From: Kribbella sp. CA-293567
GTDB lineage: Bacteria > Actinomycetota > Actinomycetes > Propionibacteriales > Kribbellaceae
Reading direction: 5' to 3'
NCBI RefSeq assembly: GCF_027627575.1
Contig: NZ_CP114065.1
Span: forward strand, 2,542,001 to 2,606,000
DNA length: 64,000 nt
Below the pieces are notes generated by a model. That model searched no databases. It was not told the origin of the DNA and worked only from the letters and a program-made list of their open reading frames with translations. Positions 8,677 to 16,641 of the stretch are shown piece after piece. Both the position numbers and the translations under genes were made by a program. Positions within the stretch are counted from its first letter, which is position 1; each line of letters opens with the position of its first letter.

Positions 8677-10103
8677 CGGCGCGTCACCGCCTTCTCGTAG
8701 AGCCCGGTGAGCCGGGCGTCGGGGTCGTAACGTTCTTTCACTGCGGTCAGGGCGGCAACGTTGTAGAGCCGGTCGAAGGTCTCTCGGTCGTAGTAGGCGT
8801 CGGAGTACAGCGACTTGTGCCCGTCGAACTCCGCGACGGCGGCCTCGATCCGGCGGTTCACGTCGCCGTCGGCCGCGCCGGGCGCGATCGCGACGGTGCC
8901 CCAGAAGCCCACGTTCACATAGGTTTCGCGGGGCTCGAGCGGATAGAGCGGCCAGGACTCGGAGCCACGCAGTCGCAGCGGGCAGAGCCACACCGGCCGC
9001 ATCCCCACCTCGGCGTCGAACCAGCGCAGGAAGCCGGCCAGCCGCGACGCCGGGATCTCCACGTCCTGGATCACTCGCTCGCGATCCGGATTGCCGCGGC
9101 GCCGATTGATGCGGGCGGCAACCTGATGACGGTTCTCCAGGCCGATGAGCTTGTGGTAGACGTCGCTGCGCCGGAGCCGGCGCGGCCAGATCCGCCGGAC
9201 ATAAGGGTTTTGCGCACCGAAAGCAGCCGAACACCAGAACCAGTCGGTGTCCCAGCGCCACAAGTAGTCATGGGCGGTCAGTGCATCGGTCGATCGTTGC
9301 TGGATCGACCGATAGAAGATCTCCCGACCGGTGTAGTCGCTGACCTGTACTGCGGTGTCGCTGTTGCGCCCCAGCGTCAGATACGCCTCGTCGGGGCTGA
9401 AGGCGACCCCGTCGACGAAGTGCACCGGCTCGCCGCCGTAAGTGCCGTCGGCAACGATCGACTCGATCGCGGGGCCGAGATCGTCCAGCCCGAGCCGCAC
9501 GTGCCGGAGTGCGACGTACGGCGAGATGCGGTCGAGCTCGATCCGCAGCCGGGTGGCGTAGCCGAGCGATCCGTAGGAGTTGGGGAAGGTCCGGAAGAGC
9601 TCCGCGTGCTCGCCGGTCGGCCGCGCGGTGACGATCTCGCCCGCACCGGTCAGGATGTCGAGCTCCAGCACCGATTCGTGCGGCAACCCGGCCCGGAACG
9701 ACGACGACTCGATCCCGAGGCCGGTCACGGCGCCGCCGAGGGTGATGGTGCGCAACTGCGGCACGACCATCGGCGTCAGCCCGTGCGGAAGGGTCGCGGC
9801 GACCAGGTCCTCGTAGGTGCACATGCCCTGGACGTCGGCGGTGCGGCCGACCGGATCGACCGAGATCACCCCGGTCAGCCCGGAGACGTCGAGGCCGGGT
9901 GTTTCGAGCGTCGTCCGGGGACGGAACAGGTTGGAGCTGCGCTTGGCCAGGCGGACCGGAGCTCCCGCCGGGATGCGCTGGTACGACGCCCGCAGGCGCC
10001 CTACCGCCTGATCGTGATCAAGAGTCGAGGCCAGATCAGATGTCGTGGGCACCGTTTCAGAGTACGACGGGAAACCGTCGGCGGCACGGAATTCTTCGTG
10101 CAC
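8673..10103 (-). CDS. tmsA: TmsA-type FAD-binding oxidoreductase of 10-methyl lipid synthesis
   Basis: A 476-residue protein with an N-terminal FAD_binding_4 domain (VDPVGRTADVQGMCTYEDL, then LGGAVTGLGIESSSF) as in the DHCR24/BfaA group. TmsA reduces the 10-methylene intermediate made by TmsB to the 10-methyl lipid. The start is the GTG at 10103, with AAGG about 10 bases upstream on the minus strand. An inverted repeat of TGCAC boxes overlaps this start and is a candidate operator. tmsB follows with a four-base overlap, so the two are translationally coupled. Confidence 0.85.
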   Translation of the reverse strand: MHEEFRAADGFPSYSETVPTTSDLASTLDHDQAVGRLRASYQRIPAGAPVRLAKRSSNLFRPRTTLETPGLDVSGLTGVISVDPVGRTADVQGMCTYEDLVAATLPHGLTPMVVPQLRTITLGGAVTGLGIESSSFRAGLPHESVLELDILTGAGEIVTARPTGEHAELFRTFPNSYGSLGYATRLRIELDRISPYVALRHVRLGLDDLGPAIESIVADGTYGGEPVHFVDGVAFSPDEAYLTLGRNSDTAVQVSDYTGREIFYRSIQQRSTDALTAHDYLWRWDTDWFWCSAAFGAQNPYVRRIWPRRLRRSDVYHKLIGLENRHQVAARINRRRGNPDRERVIQDVEIPASRLAGFLRWFDAEVGMRPVWLCPLRLRGSESWPLYPLEPRETYVNVGFWGTVAIAPGAADGDVNRRIEAAVAEFDGHKSLYSDAYYDRETFDRLYNVAALTAVKERYDPDARLTGLYEKAVTRR

Positions 10104-10125
10104 TTCGACTGCACCTTAAGTGCAC
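10098..10125. promoter_or_regulatory. GTGCACTT/AAGTGCAC inverted repeat at the tmsA start
   Basis: GTGCACTT (10098-10105) and AAGTGCAC (10118-10125) are perfect eight-base arms around a third TGCACC box. The repeat covers the tmsA start and leader, so it could be an operator. No regulator is obvious nearby. Confidence 0.4.
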
Positions 10126-10262
10126 TCGAAGACCACTCGGCTCAGTGGTTCTACGCCCGGAAAAGTTTCTCCGGCCGGATGTCGAGAGCGCGAGCAAGGC
10201 TCCGACGTACCGGGTGCGCGAGGCCGGCCGGGCGTCGGGCAACCAGTGAAGGAGTGGCCGGG

Positions 10263-10826
10263 ATGATCGATCTGCAGCCTGCCTGCGAGCGGCTGGGAGA
10301 GCTGGTCGCGGGAATCAACGATGACCAGTTGGCGGCGGGTACGCCGTGCGCGGAATACACCGTGAAGGATCTGCTCAACCACGTGGACGACGGCGCGCGC
10401 GGATTCGCGCAGGCAGCGAACAGTTTCGCCGCGGGTGCCCTGGCGGCGGACGGAGACGCGGGCGCGGCGCTGGACTTCGACGGCGAATGGCGGCAGGTGC
10501 TCGGGCAGCGACTGGAGGTGCTGGCGAAGGCCTGGAGCGACCCGGCGGCCTGGGCCGGCGAGTCCGATCTGGCCGGCCTGGCGCTGTCGAACGAGGAGTG
10601 GGGCAAGATCGCGCTGACCGAGGTCGTGGTGCACGGCTGGGATCTTGCGAAGGCGACCGGACTGCCGTTCGAGCTGCCGCCCGAGACTGTCCGGGCCTGC
10701 TACGAGCATGTCGCCGGGTTCCTCGTCGAGCCGCCCGTTCCGGAGTTGTGGGGGCCTCCGGTCGACGTCGCGACGGAGGCACCGCTGATGGATCGGCTGG
10801 TGGGCGTCGCGGGCCGGTGGCCGTAG
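10263..10826 (+). CDS. TIGR03086-family metal-binding protein (mycothiol isomerase/DinB-like fold)
   Basis: This 187-residue protein has an N-terminal four-helix-bundle domain of the mycothiol-dependent maleylpyruvate isomerase type. The metal-ligand patterns are VKDLLNHVDD and EVVVHGWDLAKATG. The ATG at 10263 follows GGAGTGGCCGGG, a good ribosome site. Members are probably thiol-dependent transferases or isomerases; the substrate is unknown. The next gene starts about 60 bases downstream with its own -10 box. Confidence 0.85.
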   Translation: MIDLQPACERLGELVAGINDDQLAAGTPCAEYTVKDLLNHVDDGARGFAQAANSFAAGALAADGDAGAALDFDGEWRQVLGQRLEVLAKAWSDPAAWAGESDLAGLALSNEEWGKIALTEVVVHGWDLAKATGLPFELPPETVRACYEHVAGFLVEPPVPELWGPPVDVATEAPLMDRLVGVAGRWP

Positions 10827-10886
10827 TACGGCGTACGGGAAGTCGGCCGACGAAATCTGTCCGGAGGTGCGAGTAGGTTGCCGTGC

Positions 10887-11816
10887 ATGGCTGATCTGGT
10901 GAAGACCTTGCTGCCGTGGAAGGACCCCGAGGGGTACCTCGGTGGGCTGCCCGCGGGCATCGACGCGCGGTACTACGCCGGCGGCGAGCGTCCGGCGCTC
11001 GACGCGGTCGAGTTCTACGTGCCGGACTACATGGGCTCGTCCGAGGTGGTCGAGATCGTCGCCGAGATGCCCGCGCTGAAGGTGGTGCAGACGCAGACCG
11101 CGGGCTTCGAGAATCTGTTGCCCTACCTGCGCGACGGAGTCACGTTGTGCAACGCGCGGGGTGTTCATGACGCCTCGACCGCCGAGCTTGCCGTCGGGCT
11201 GATCCTGGCGTCGTACCGGCGGCTGCCGCAGGCGGTGAAGAACCAGGAGCGCGGTGAGTGGCCATCGACGTACCAGGAGTTCGACGACTCGCTTGCCGAT
11301 CGCACTGTGCTGATCCTCGGCTACGGCTCGATCGGGGAGGCCTTGGAGCGACGGCTGACCGGGTTCGAGTGCGAGATCATCCGGGTGGCGCGGCGGGCGC
11401 GGGAGGGCGTGCATCCGATCGCGGAGCTGCCTGAACTGCTGCCGCGGGCGGATGTCGTCGTGCTGCTGACGCCGGCGACTGCTGAGACGCGGGGGATGGT
11501 GGACGCGAAGTTCCTTGCGCAACTCAAGGACGGTGCGTTGCTGATCAACGTCGCCCGAGGCGTGGTGGTCGACACGGACGCGTTGCTGGCCGAGCTGACC
11601 AGCCAGCGGCTTCGCGCCGCGCTGGACGTGACGGACCCTGAGCCGTTGCCTGCCGGGCATCCACTGTGGTCGGCTCCGAACGTGCTGATCAATCCGCACC
11701 GCGGCGGCGCGTCGACGGCGTTCGCGCCGCGGGTCGCCCGGCTGGTCCGGGCTCAACTGGAGCGGTACGCCGCGGGCGAACCGCTGCTCAACGTCGTCGC
11801 GGGGCCGCCCCGATGA
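10887..11816 (+). CDS. D-isomer 2-hydroxyacid dehydrogenase
   Basis: 309 residues with a catalytic domain interrupted by a Rossmann domain (LILGYGSIGEAL). The catalytic trio is visible: Arg in NVARGVVVD, Glu in DPEPLP and His in INPHRGG. This places it in the family with glyoxylate/hydroxypyruvate reductases and phosphoglycerate dehydrogenases, though it lacks the ACT domain of SerA. The ATG is preceded by TAGGTT seven bases upstream and no close Shine-Dalgarno, so it is probably leaderless. The exact substrate cannot be told. Confidence 0.88.
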   Translation: MADLVKTLLPWKDPEGYLGGLPAGIDARYYAGGERPALDAVEFYVPDYMGSSEVVEIVAEMPALKVVQTQTAGFENLLPYLRDGVTLCNARGVHDASTAELAVGLILASYRRLPQAVKNQERGEWPSTYQEFDDSLADRTVLILGYGSIGEALERRLTGFECEIIRVARRAREGVHPIAELPELLPRADVVVLLTPATAETRGMVDAKFLAQLKDGALLINVARGVVVDTDALLAELTSQRLRAALDVTDPEPLPAGHPLWSAPNVLINPHRGGASTAFAPRVARLVRAQLERYAAGEPLLNVVAGPPR

Positions 11817-11894
11817 CTGTGCTGTACTGCGCGGCGCGGGCCGCGTCGACCGACTGATCGCGGCGCCTGCCGCGGCGACCGAGGGAGGACAAAG

Positions 11895-12986
11895 ATGTCC
11901 GAGACCGTACTGCTGATCGGGACCAAGAAAGGGCTCTGGATCGGCCGGAGCGACAGCGAGCGCCGGGAGTGGAGACTCAACGGGCCCTCGTTCGAGATGC
12001 AAGGCGTGTACTCGGTCGGCATCGACACTCGTGGTGAGCGGCCACGTCTGTTCGCCGGCGGCACCAGTGAGCATTGGGGTCCGGCCGTCTTCCACTCAGA
12101 CGATCTCGGTCAGACCTGGGACGAGCCACCGGAGGGCTCGATCGGCTTCCCCGCCGGCGCCGACGCATCGATGGAGCGGGTCTGGCAGATTCAGCCTGCG
12201 CCCGAGAACCAGCCCGGCGTCGTGTACGCCGGTGCGCAACCGTCCTCACTGTGGAAGTCGACCGACGGCGGGGTCCGCTTCGAGTTGGTCAGCGCCCTGT
12301 GGGACCACCCGCATCGCAAAGACTGGGGCGCGGGCTTCGGCGGTCAGGCGATCCACACCGTGCTGCCGCACCCCACCGACTCCCAACGGATGAGCGTCGC
12401 GATGTCGACCGGCGGGGTCTACCAGACCACCGACGGCGGCGATTCGTGGAAGCCGGCGAATCACGGCATCAAGGCGTACTTCATGCCCGATCCGGATCCC
12501 GAGTTCGGTCAGTGTGTCCACAAGCTGGCGGGGCACCCCGCCGTACCGGAACGGTTGTTCGCGCAGAACCACCACGGCGTCTACCGCTCCGACGACGGCG
12601 GCGCGATCTGGAAGTCGATCGCGGACGGCCTGCCCTCGGACTTCGGCTTCCCGATCGTGGTGCATCCGCACGAGCCGGAGACCGTCTACGTCTTCCCACT
12701 GGTTGCCGACGGCAACCGGATTCCCACCGACGCGAAGTGCCGCGTCTACCGTTCCCGCGACGCGGGCTCGACCTGGGAGGCCCTCACGAACGGGCTGCCC
12801 GAGGTTCCGTCGTACGCGCCCGTACTGCGAGACGCGCTGTGCGTGGACCAAGCGGATCAGGCGGGCGTCTACGTCGGTACTCGGGACGGTTGCGTCTACG
12901 CGAGCGCCGACGGGGGCGACAGTTGGGTCGAGGTCGCCCGCCATCTTCCCGACGTCCTGACCGTGCGCGCGGCGGTGCTCGGCTGA
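11895..12986 (+). CDS. BNR/WD40-like repeat propeller protein (exo-sialidase-like fold)
   Basis: 363 residues built from repeated S-x-D-x-G-x-x-W Asp-box (BNR) motifs: HSDDLGQTW, KSTDGGVRF, QTTDGGDSW, RSDDGGAIW, RSRDAGSTW and ASADGGDSW. There is no signal peptide, so the propeller is cytoplasmic, and catalytic sialidase residues are not evident. GAGGGAGGA precedes the ATG. The stop overlaps the start of a MoaD/ThiS-like gene by one base (TGATG), so the products are made together. The function is unknown; a scaffold or substrate of the sulfur-carrier-like protein is one idea. Confidence 0.85.
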   Translation: MSETVLLIGTKKGLWIGRSDSERREWRLNGPSFEMQGVYSVGIDTRGERPRLFAGGTSEHWGPAVFHSDDLGQTWDEPPEGSIGFPAGADASMERVWQIQPAPENQPGVVYAGAQPSSLWKSTDGGVRFELVSALWDHPHRKDWGAGFGGQAIHTVLPHPTDSQRMSVAMSTGGVYQTTDGGDSWKPANHGIKAYFMPDPDPEFGQCVHKLAGHPAVPERLFAQNHHGVYRSDDGGAIWKSIADGLPSDFGFPIVVHPHEPETVYVFPLVADGNRIPTDAKCRVYRSRDAGSTWEALTNGLPEVPSYAPVLRDALCVDQADQAGVYVGTRDGCVYASADGGDSWVEVARHLPDVLTVRAAVLG

Positions 12987-13270
12987 TGTCCGTGGCAGTG
13001 AAACTCCCGACGGTGCTCAGACCATTCGCCGGGGGAGCGGAGCGGGTGCAGGTCGAGGTGGCGGGCGAGCCCACCGTGGGCAAGGTTTTCGCCGCGCTGG
13101 AGGTCGAGCATCCAGCGCTGCGCCGGCGGCTGACCGACGACCAGGGCGCGCTCCGCCGGCATGTGAACGTCTTCCTCGGGAACGACAACGTTCGCGATCT
13201 GAACGCGCTCGACACACCGCTGTCCGACGGGGACGAGCTGCTGATCCTGCCGAGCGTGGCGGGCGGCTGA
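12986..13270 (+). CDS. MoaD/ThiS family sulfur-carrier-like protein
   Basis: A 94-residue beta-grasp protein ending in Gly-Gly (PSVAGG). That terminus is the site that E1-like enzymes adenylate and convert to thiocarboxylate in MoaD and ThiS. It has the LxPFAGG and LxDGDELLILP family patterns. Its ATG overlaps the BNR gene stop. No E1 enzyme, molybdopterin synthase or thiazole synthase gene is nearby, so it may serve a separate pathway. Its stop lies nine bases from the convergent AICAR transformylase gene. Confidence 0.88.
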   Translation: MSVAVKLPTVLRPFAGGAERVQVEVAGEPTVGKVFAALEVEHPALRRRLTDDQGALRRHVNVFLGNDNVRDLNALDTPLSDGDELLILPSVAGG

Positions 13271-13279
13271 TGCTCGGGC

Positions 13280-14335
13280 CTAGTGGTGGAACAGGCGAAT
13301 ACCCGTGCGGGACAAGGTCATGCCGACCGCGGCGCAGGCCGTGGTGACCTCGGCCGAGCGGATCGAGCCGCCTGGTTCGGCCAGGTGGCGTACGCCGTGG
13401 CGGTGCGCCTCGTCGATGTTGTCGGCAAAGGGGATCGCGCCGTCCGAGGTCATCGCGACCTCGGTCAGCCGGTCCAGCCATGCGGCGCGATCGACAGCGG
13501 AAAGGCGGTCCACCTCGGCCAGTTGGTGAGCGATGCGAGCAGACAGCGGCAGGTCGGAGCGGACCGTGATCGCGCGGCGGAGCCACCAGGTGTCGGCCTT
13601 CTGCCCTGCCAGGCGAGTGCAGTCGATCCGGGACTGCTGTCCCGCTCCGATGCCGATCGCCATCCCGTCCTTCAGCAAGGCGATCGAGTTGGACTGGGTG
13701 TAGCGGAGCACGATCAGCCCGAGCAGAAGGTCCCGCGCGGCCTGATCCGGGAGGTCGGGGACCAGCAGAGAGCGAGTCAGCGGCTCGGCGTCGCGATGCT
13801 GAGTGAGCCGAAGGCCGTAGAGCTCCCGGACCTCTTCGAGCGGCGGCTCGAAAGCAGGGTCGGCTTCGAGGATCAGGAACGTCCCGCGCTTCTTCGCCGA
13901 GAGCGTGCCGACCACGCCCGCGTCGTACCCGGGCGCGATGATGCCGTCGCAGGTCAGCCGCCTCAACACGTCGGCCAGGTCGCGATCGACCGGGTGGGAG
14001 ACGGCGACGAAGTCCCCGTACGACGACTTCGGGTCAGCGTCGCGTGCTCGGAGGTAGGCGCTGGTGACGGGCGAGGTGGTGCCGACGGCGTACGTCGTAC
14101 GGATGGTCTCGTCGAGCGGTCCGGCCAAGGCGGCGCCCGCGGGCGAGACGTGTTTGAAGGAAGTCGCCGCCGGTACGCCGAACGCGTGACGCGCCTCGCG
14201 GACGAGTTGCCACGCGTTCGCGGCGTCCAGCACGTTGATGTACGACGGCGAGCCGTGCAGCACCGTGAAGGGAGACGGCCCCAGGGCCGACACAGTGGCG
14301 GGCTGGTGCGGGTTGATTCCGTAGCGCAGGTGCAT
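13280..14335 (-). CDS. Stand-alone AICAR transformylase (PurH C-terminal domain homologue)
   Basis: 351 residues matching the formyltransferase half of PurH: RYGINPHQ at the start, SFKHVSPAGAAL (the Lys-His formyl-transfer motif), SSYGDFVAVS and LRYTQSNSIALLKDG. It converts AICAR plus 10-formyl-THF to FAICAR in purine synthesis or salvage. The IMP cyclohydrolase (MGS) half is absent and the start is intact, so it is not a truncation; a bifunctional purH is expected elsewhere. The ATG at 14335 lies six bases after GGAGG, which is buried in a hairpin downstream of a ZTP riboswitch. Confidence 0.87.
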   Translation of the reverse strand: MHLRYGINPHQPATVSALGPSPFTVLHGSPSYINVLDAANAWQLVREARHAFGVPAATSFKHVSPAGAALAGPLDETIRTTYAVGTTSPVTSAYLRARDADPKSSYGDFVAVSHPVDRDLADVLRRLTCDGIIAPGYDAGVVGTLSAKKRGTFLILEADPAFEPPLEEVRELYGLRLTQHRDAEPLTRSLLVPDLPDQAARDLLLGLIVLRYTQSNSIALLKDGMAIGIGAGQQSRIDCTRLAGQKADTWWLRRAITVRSDLPLSARIAHQLAEVDRLSAVDRAAWLDRLTEVAMTSDGAIPFADNIDEAHRHGVRHLAEPGGSIRSAEVTTACAAVGMTLSRTGIRLFHH

Positions 14336-14340
14336 CGCGA

Positions 14341-14440
14341 GCCTCCGAGGACGAATCGGAGGCGCCCAGGCGGACGACGCCTTTACTTGCCGCAACGGTC
14401 GCTTCCCGGTGGTGCTCCACCTTCGCCAGTCACGACCGCA
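14341..14440 (-). ncRNA. ZTP (pfl) riboswitch with Shine-Dalgarno-sequestering hairpin
   Basis: On the minus strand, GGTCGTGACTGGCG (14425-14438) opens the aptamer. A GGTGG/CCACC stem, GGGAAGCGACC and the conserved CCGCCTGGGC (14364-14373) follow, which are the ZTP riboswitch core elements. CGGTCG pairs with CGACCG as the first stem. Directly after comes GCCTCCGA-N7-TCGGAGGC (14341-14363), whose 3' arm holds the GGAGG six bases before the ATG. Translational control of the AICAR transformylase gene by ZTP/ZMP is therefore likely, which fits because ZMP is that enzyme's substrate. Confidence 0.88.
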
Positions 14441-14604
14441 GACCCGGACCCTAGCGCCTCCGGATGCGCCGGCGGGATGTGCTGACACGCAGTACAGGTG
14501 ACCGGCCGCAACCCCCAACCGCGACCCCGACCGCACGGCCGGCCGCGTAGTACTGGACAGGGGGTCGGCAGTCTTGTCCGGCCGGCGCTCCTACAGTGAG
14601 CGGT

Positions 14605-16287
14605 ATGTCGAACACGCCTGATATCAAGCCGCGGAGCCGGACGGTCACCGATGGGCTGGAGGCGACCGCCTCGCGGGGGATGCTGCGTGCGGTCGGGATG
14701 GGGGACGACGACTGGGTCAAACCGCAGATTGGGGTGGCGTCGAGCTGGAACGAGATCACCCCGTGCAACCTGTCGCTGGACCGGCTCGCGAAGGCGGTCA
14801 AGGACGGCGTCCACGCGGCCAAGGGCTATCCGCTGGAGTTCGGCACGATCAGCGTCTCCGACGGCATCTCGATGGGCCACGTCGGCATGCACTACTCGCT
14901 GGTGAGCCGCGAGATCATCGCCGACTCGGTCGAGACGGTGATGGAGGCCGAGCGGCTGGACGGCTCGGTGCTGCTGGCCGGCTGTGACAAGTCGCTGCCC
15001 GGCATGCTGATGGCCGCCGCTCGCCTCGACCTGGCCAGTGTCTTCCTGTACGCCGGTTCGATCATGCCCGGCAAGCTCGGGGACAAGGACGTCACCATCA
15101 TCGACGCCTTCGAGGCGGTCGGGGCCTGCGCTCGTGGTCTGATCACCCGCGAGGAGGTCGACGCCGTCGAGCGGGCGATCTGCCCGGGCGAGGGCGCCTG
15201 CGGTGGGATGTACACCGCGAACACGATGGCGTCCGCAGCCGAAGCGCTCGGGATGTCGCTGCCTGGTTCAGCCGCGCCGCCCGCGGTCGACCGGCGCCGG
15301 GACGGCTTCGCGCGCAGGTCCGGCGAGGCGGTGGTCAACCTGCTCAGCAAGGGGATCACCGCGCGACAGATCCTCACCAAGGAGGCGTTCGAGAACGCGA
15401 TCGCGGTCGTGATGGCGCTGGGCGGTTCCACCAACGCCGTACTGCACCTGCTCGCGATCGCCCGTGAGGCCGAGGTCGATCTCACCCTCGACGACTTCAA
15501 CCGGGTCGGCGACAAGGTTCCGCACCTGGGTGACCTCAAGCCGTTCGGGCGCTACGTGATGACCGACGTCGACCGCGTCGGCGGCATCCCGGTCGTGATG
15601 CGCGCGCTGCTCGACGCGGGCCTGCTGCACGGCGACTGCCTGACGGTCACCGGCAAGACGATGGCCGAGAACCTGGCCGACATCGCCCCGCCGGACGTCG
15701 ACGGCACGATCATCCGCGCACTGGACCGGCCGATCCACGGCACCGGCGGTATCACCATCCTCAAGGGCAGCCTCGCCCCGGACGGTGCCGTGGTGAAGAG
15801 CGCCGGTTTCGACGAAGACGTCTTCGAGGGGACGGCGCGCGTCTTCGACGGCGAGCGCGGCGCGATGGACGCCGTCGCGGACGGTTCGCTGCAGGCCGGC
15901 GACGTCGTGGTGATCCGCTACGAGGGCCCGAAGGGCGGTCCGGGAATGCGCGAGATGCTGGCCGTCACCGGCGCGATCAAGGGCGCGGGGCTCGGCAAGG
16001 ACGTGCTGCTGCTGACCGACGGCCGGTTCTCCGGCGGTACGACCGGACTCTGCGTCGGTCACGTCGCCCCCGAGGCCGTGGACGGCGGCCCGATCGCCTT
16101 CGTCAAGGACGGCGACCGGATCACTCTGGACGTCCGGAACCGCACTCTCGACCTCCACGTGGAGCCCGAGGAACTCGTACGGCGCAGCCAGGGGTGGACG
16201 CCGAAGGAGCCCGCGATCACCAAGGGCGTCCTCGGCAAATACCGCCGCCTGGTCACCTCCGCCTCCGAAGGCGCCGTCTGCACCTAG
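14605..16287 (+). CDS. ilvD: Dihydroxy-acid dehydratase
   Basis: A 560-residue full-length IlvD/Edd-family enzyme. It dehydrates 2,3-dihydroxy-isovalerate and 2,3-dihydroxy-3-methylvalerate to the 2-keto acids of valine and isoleucine. Iron-sulfur and active-site motifs are present: [21 protein letters not shown] and [14 protein letters not shown]. The ATG at 14605 was chosen over the in-frame GTG at 14596 because TACAGT ends seven bases upstream, giving a leaderless start. It has its own promoter and lies about 350 bases before the ilvB unit. Confidence 0.96.
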   Translation: MSNTPDIKPRSRTVTDGLEATASRGMLRAVGMGDDDWVKPQIGVASSWNEITPCNLSLDRLAKAVKDGVHAAKGYPLEFGTISVSDGISMGHVGMHYSLVSREIIADSVETVMEAERLDGSVLLAGCDKSLPGMLMAAARLDLASVFLYAGSIMPGKLGDKDVTIIDAFEAVGACARGLITREEVDAVERAICPGEGACGGMYTANTMASAAEALGMSLPGSAAPPAVDRRRDGFARRSGEAVVNLLSKGITARQILTKEAFENAIAVVMALGGSTNAVLHLLAIAREAEVDLTLDDFNRVGDKVPHLGDLKPFGRYVMTDVDRVGGIPVVMRALLDAGLLHGDCLTVTGKTMAENLADIAPPDVDGTIIRALDRPIHGTGGITILKGSLAPDGAVVKSAGFDEDVFEGTARVFDGERGAMDAVADGSLQAGDVVVIRYEGPKGGPGMREMLAVTGAIKGAGLGKDVLLLTDGRFSGGTTGLCVGHVAPEAVDGGPIAFVKDGDRITLDVRNRTLDLHVEPEELVRRSQGWTPKEPAITKGVLGKYRRLVTSASEGAVCT

Positions 16288-16481
16288 CCAACCTCCCCTC
16301 ACGACCGGCGACTCTCCCCCTGTTCCAACCGGGGGTAAGTCGCCGATCGCGGGGGTAGCCCTCCGAGCGAGGGGGTGGCGCGGAGGATTAGACTGCTGAA
16401 ACGTAAGACGGGCGTCTCGGATGGTGGGACGGTCCGGTGGTGAGCTTGACCGGATCAAGGGGAGTCGGCGATGGTGACTGC
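16288..16481 (+). promoter_or_regulatory. ilvB promoter and leader region
   Basis: This gap after ilvD contains TTAGACT (about 16388-16394), a likely -10 box. An AGACG-GG-CGTCT dyad (16406-16417) then lies near the expected transcript start. The rest is leader RNA ahead of the peptide ORF at 16482. No further gene is visible. Confidence 0.55.
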
Positions 16482-16523
16482 ATGCGATCGATTCTTCTCG
16501 TACTTGTGCGGCGCGCCGACTGA
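16482..16523 (+). CDS. ilvBNC leader peptide (MRSILLVLVRRAD)
   Basis: A 13-residue ORF with six consecutive branched-chain codons (Ile-Leu-Leu-Val-Leu-Val) ending just before an attenuator stem-loop. Starvation for charged tRNA-Ile, -Leu or -Val would stall the ribosome here and let transcription continue into ilvB. Leader peptides of this type are known before ilvB genes of actinobacteria. The overlapping upstream ATG in another frame encodes no such run. Confidence 0.85.
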   Translation: MRSILLVLVRRAD

Positions 16524-16544
16524 CGCGACCTCAGAGTCGAGCGC

Positions 16545-16582
16545 GCCCCCTCAGCCCACCCGGCTCAGGGGGCTTTTTCTTT
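16545..16582 (+). terminator. Attenuator terminator before ilvB
   Basis: GCCCCCTCAGCC (16545-16556) pairs with GGCTCAGGGGGC (16562-16573) with one C-C mismatch, and TTTTTCTTTG follows at once. It lies 21 bases after the leader peptide stop and 60 bases before ilvB, the standard attenuator layout. Confidence 0.9.
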
Positions 16583-16641
16583 GTACAGCAGCAGTCTTTC
16601 GTGCAGCAGTGACGAAGCAGTGACGACCAAGGGAAGGCACC

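Noticed and set aside
10887..11816. 2-hydroxyacid dehydrogenase as a second SerA
   Set aside because: It is short (309 residues) without ACT or ASB domains; the full-length serA is at 21567.
16406..16417. AGACG-GG-CGTCT dyad in the ilvB leader as a second NdgR site
   Set aside because: The spacing (2 against 7 bases) differs from the leuC palindrome and it lies in transcribed leader, so an RNA hairpin is as likely.
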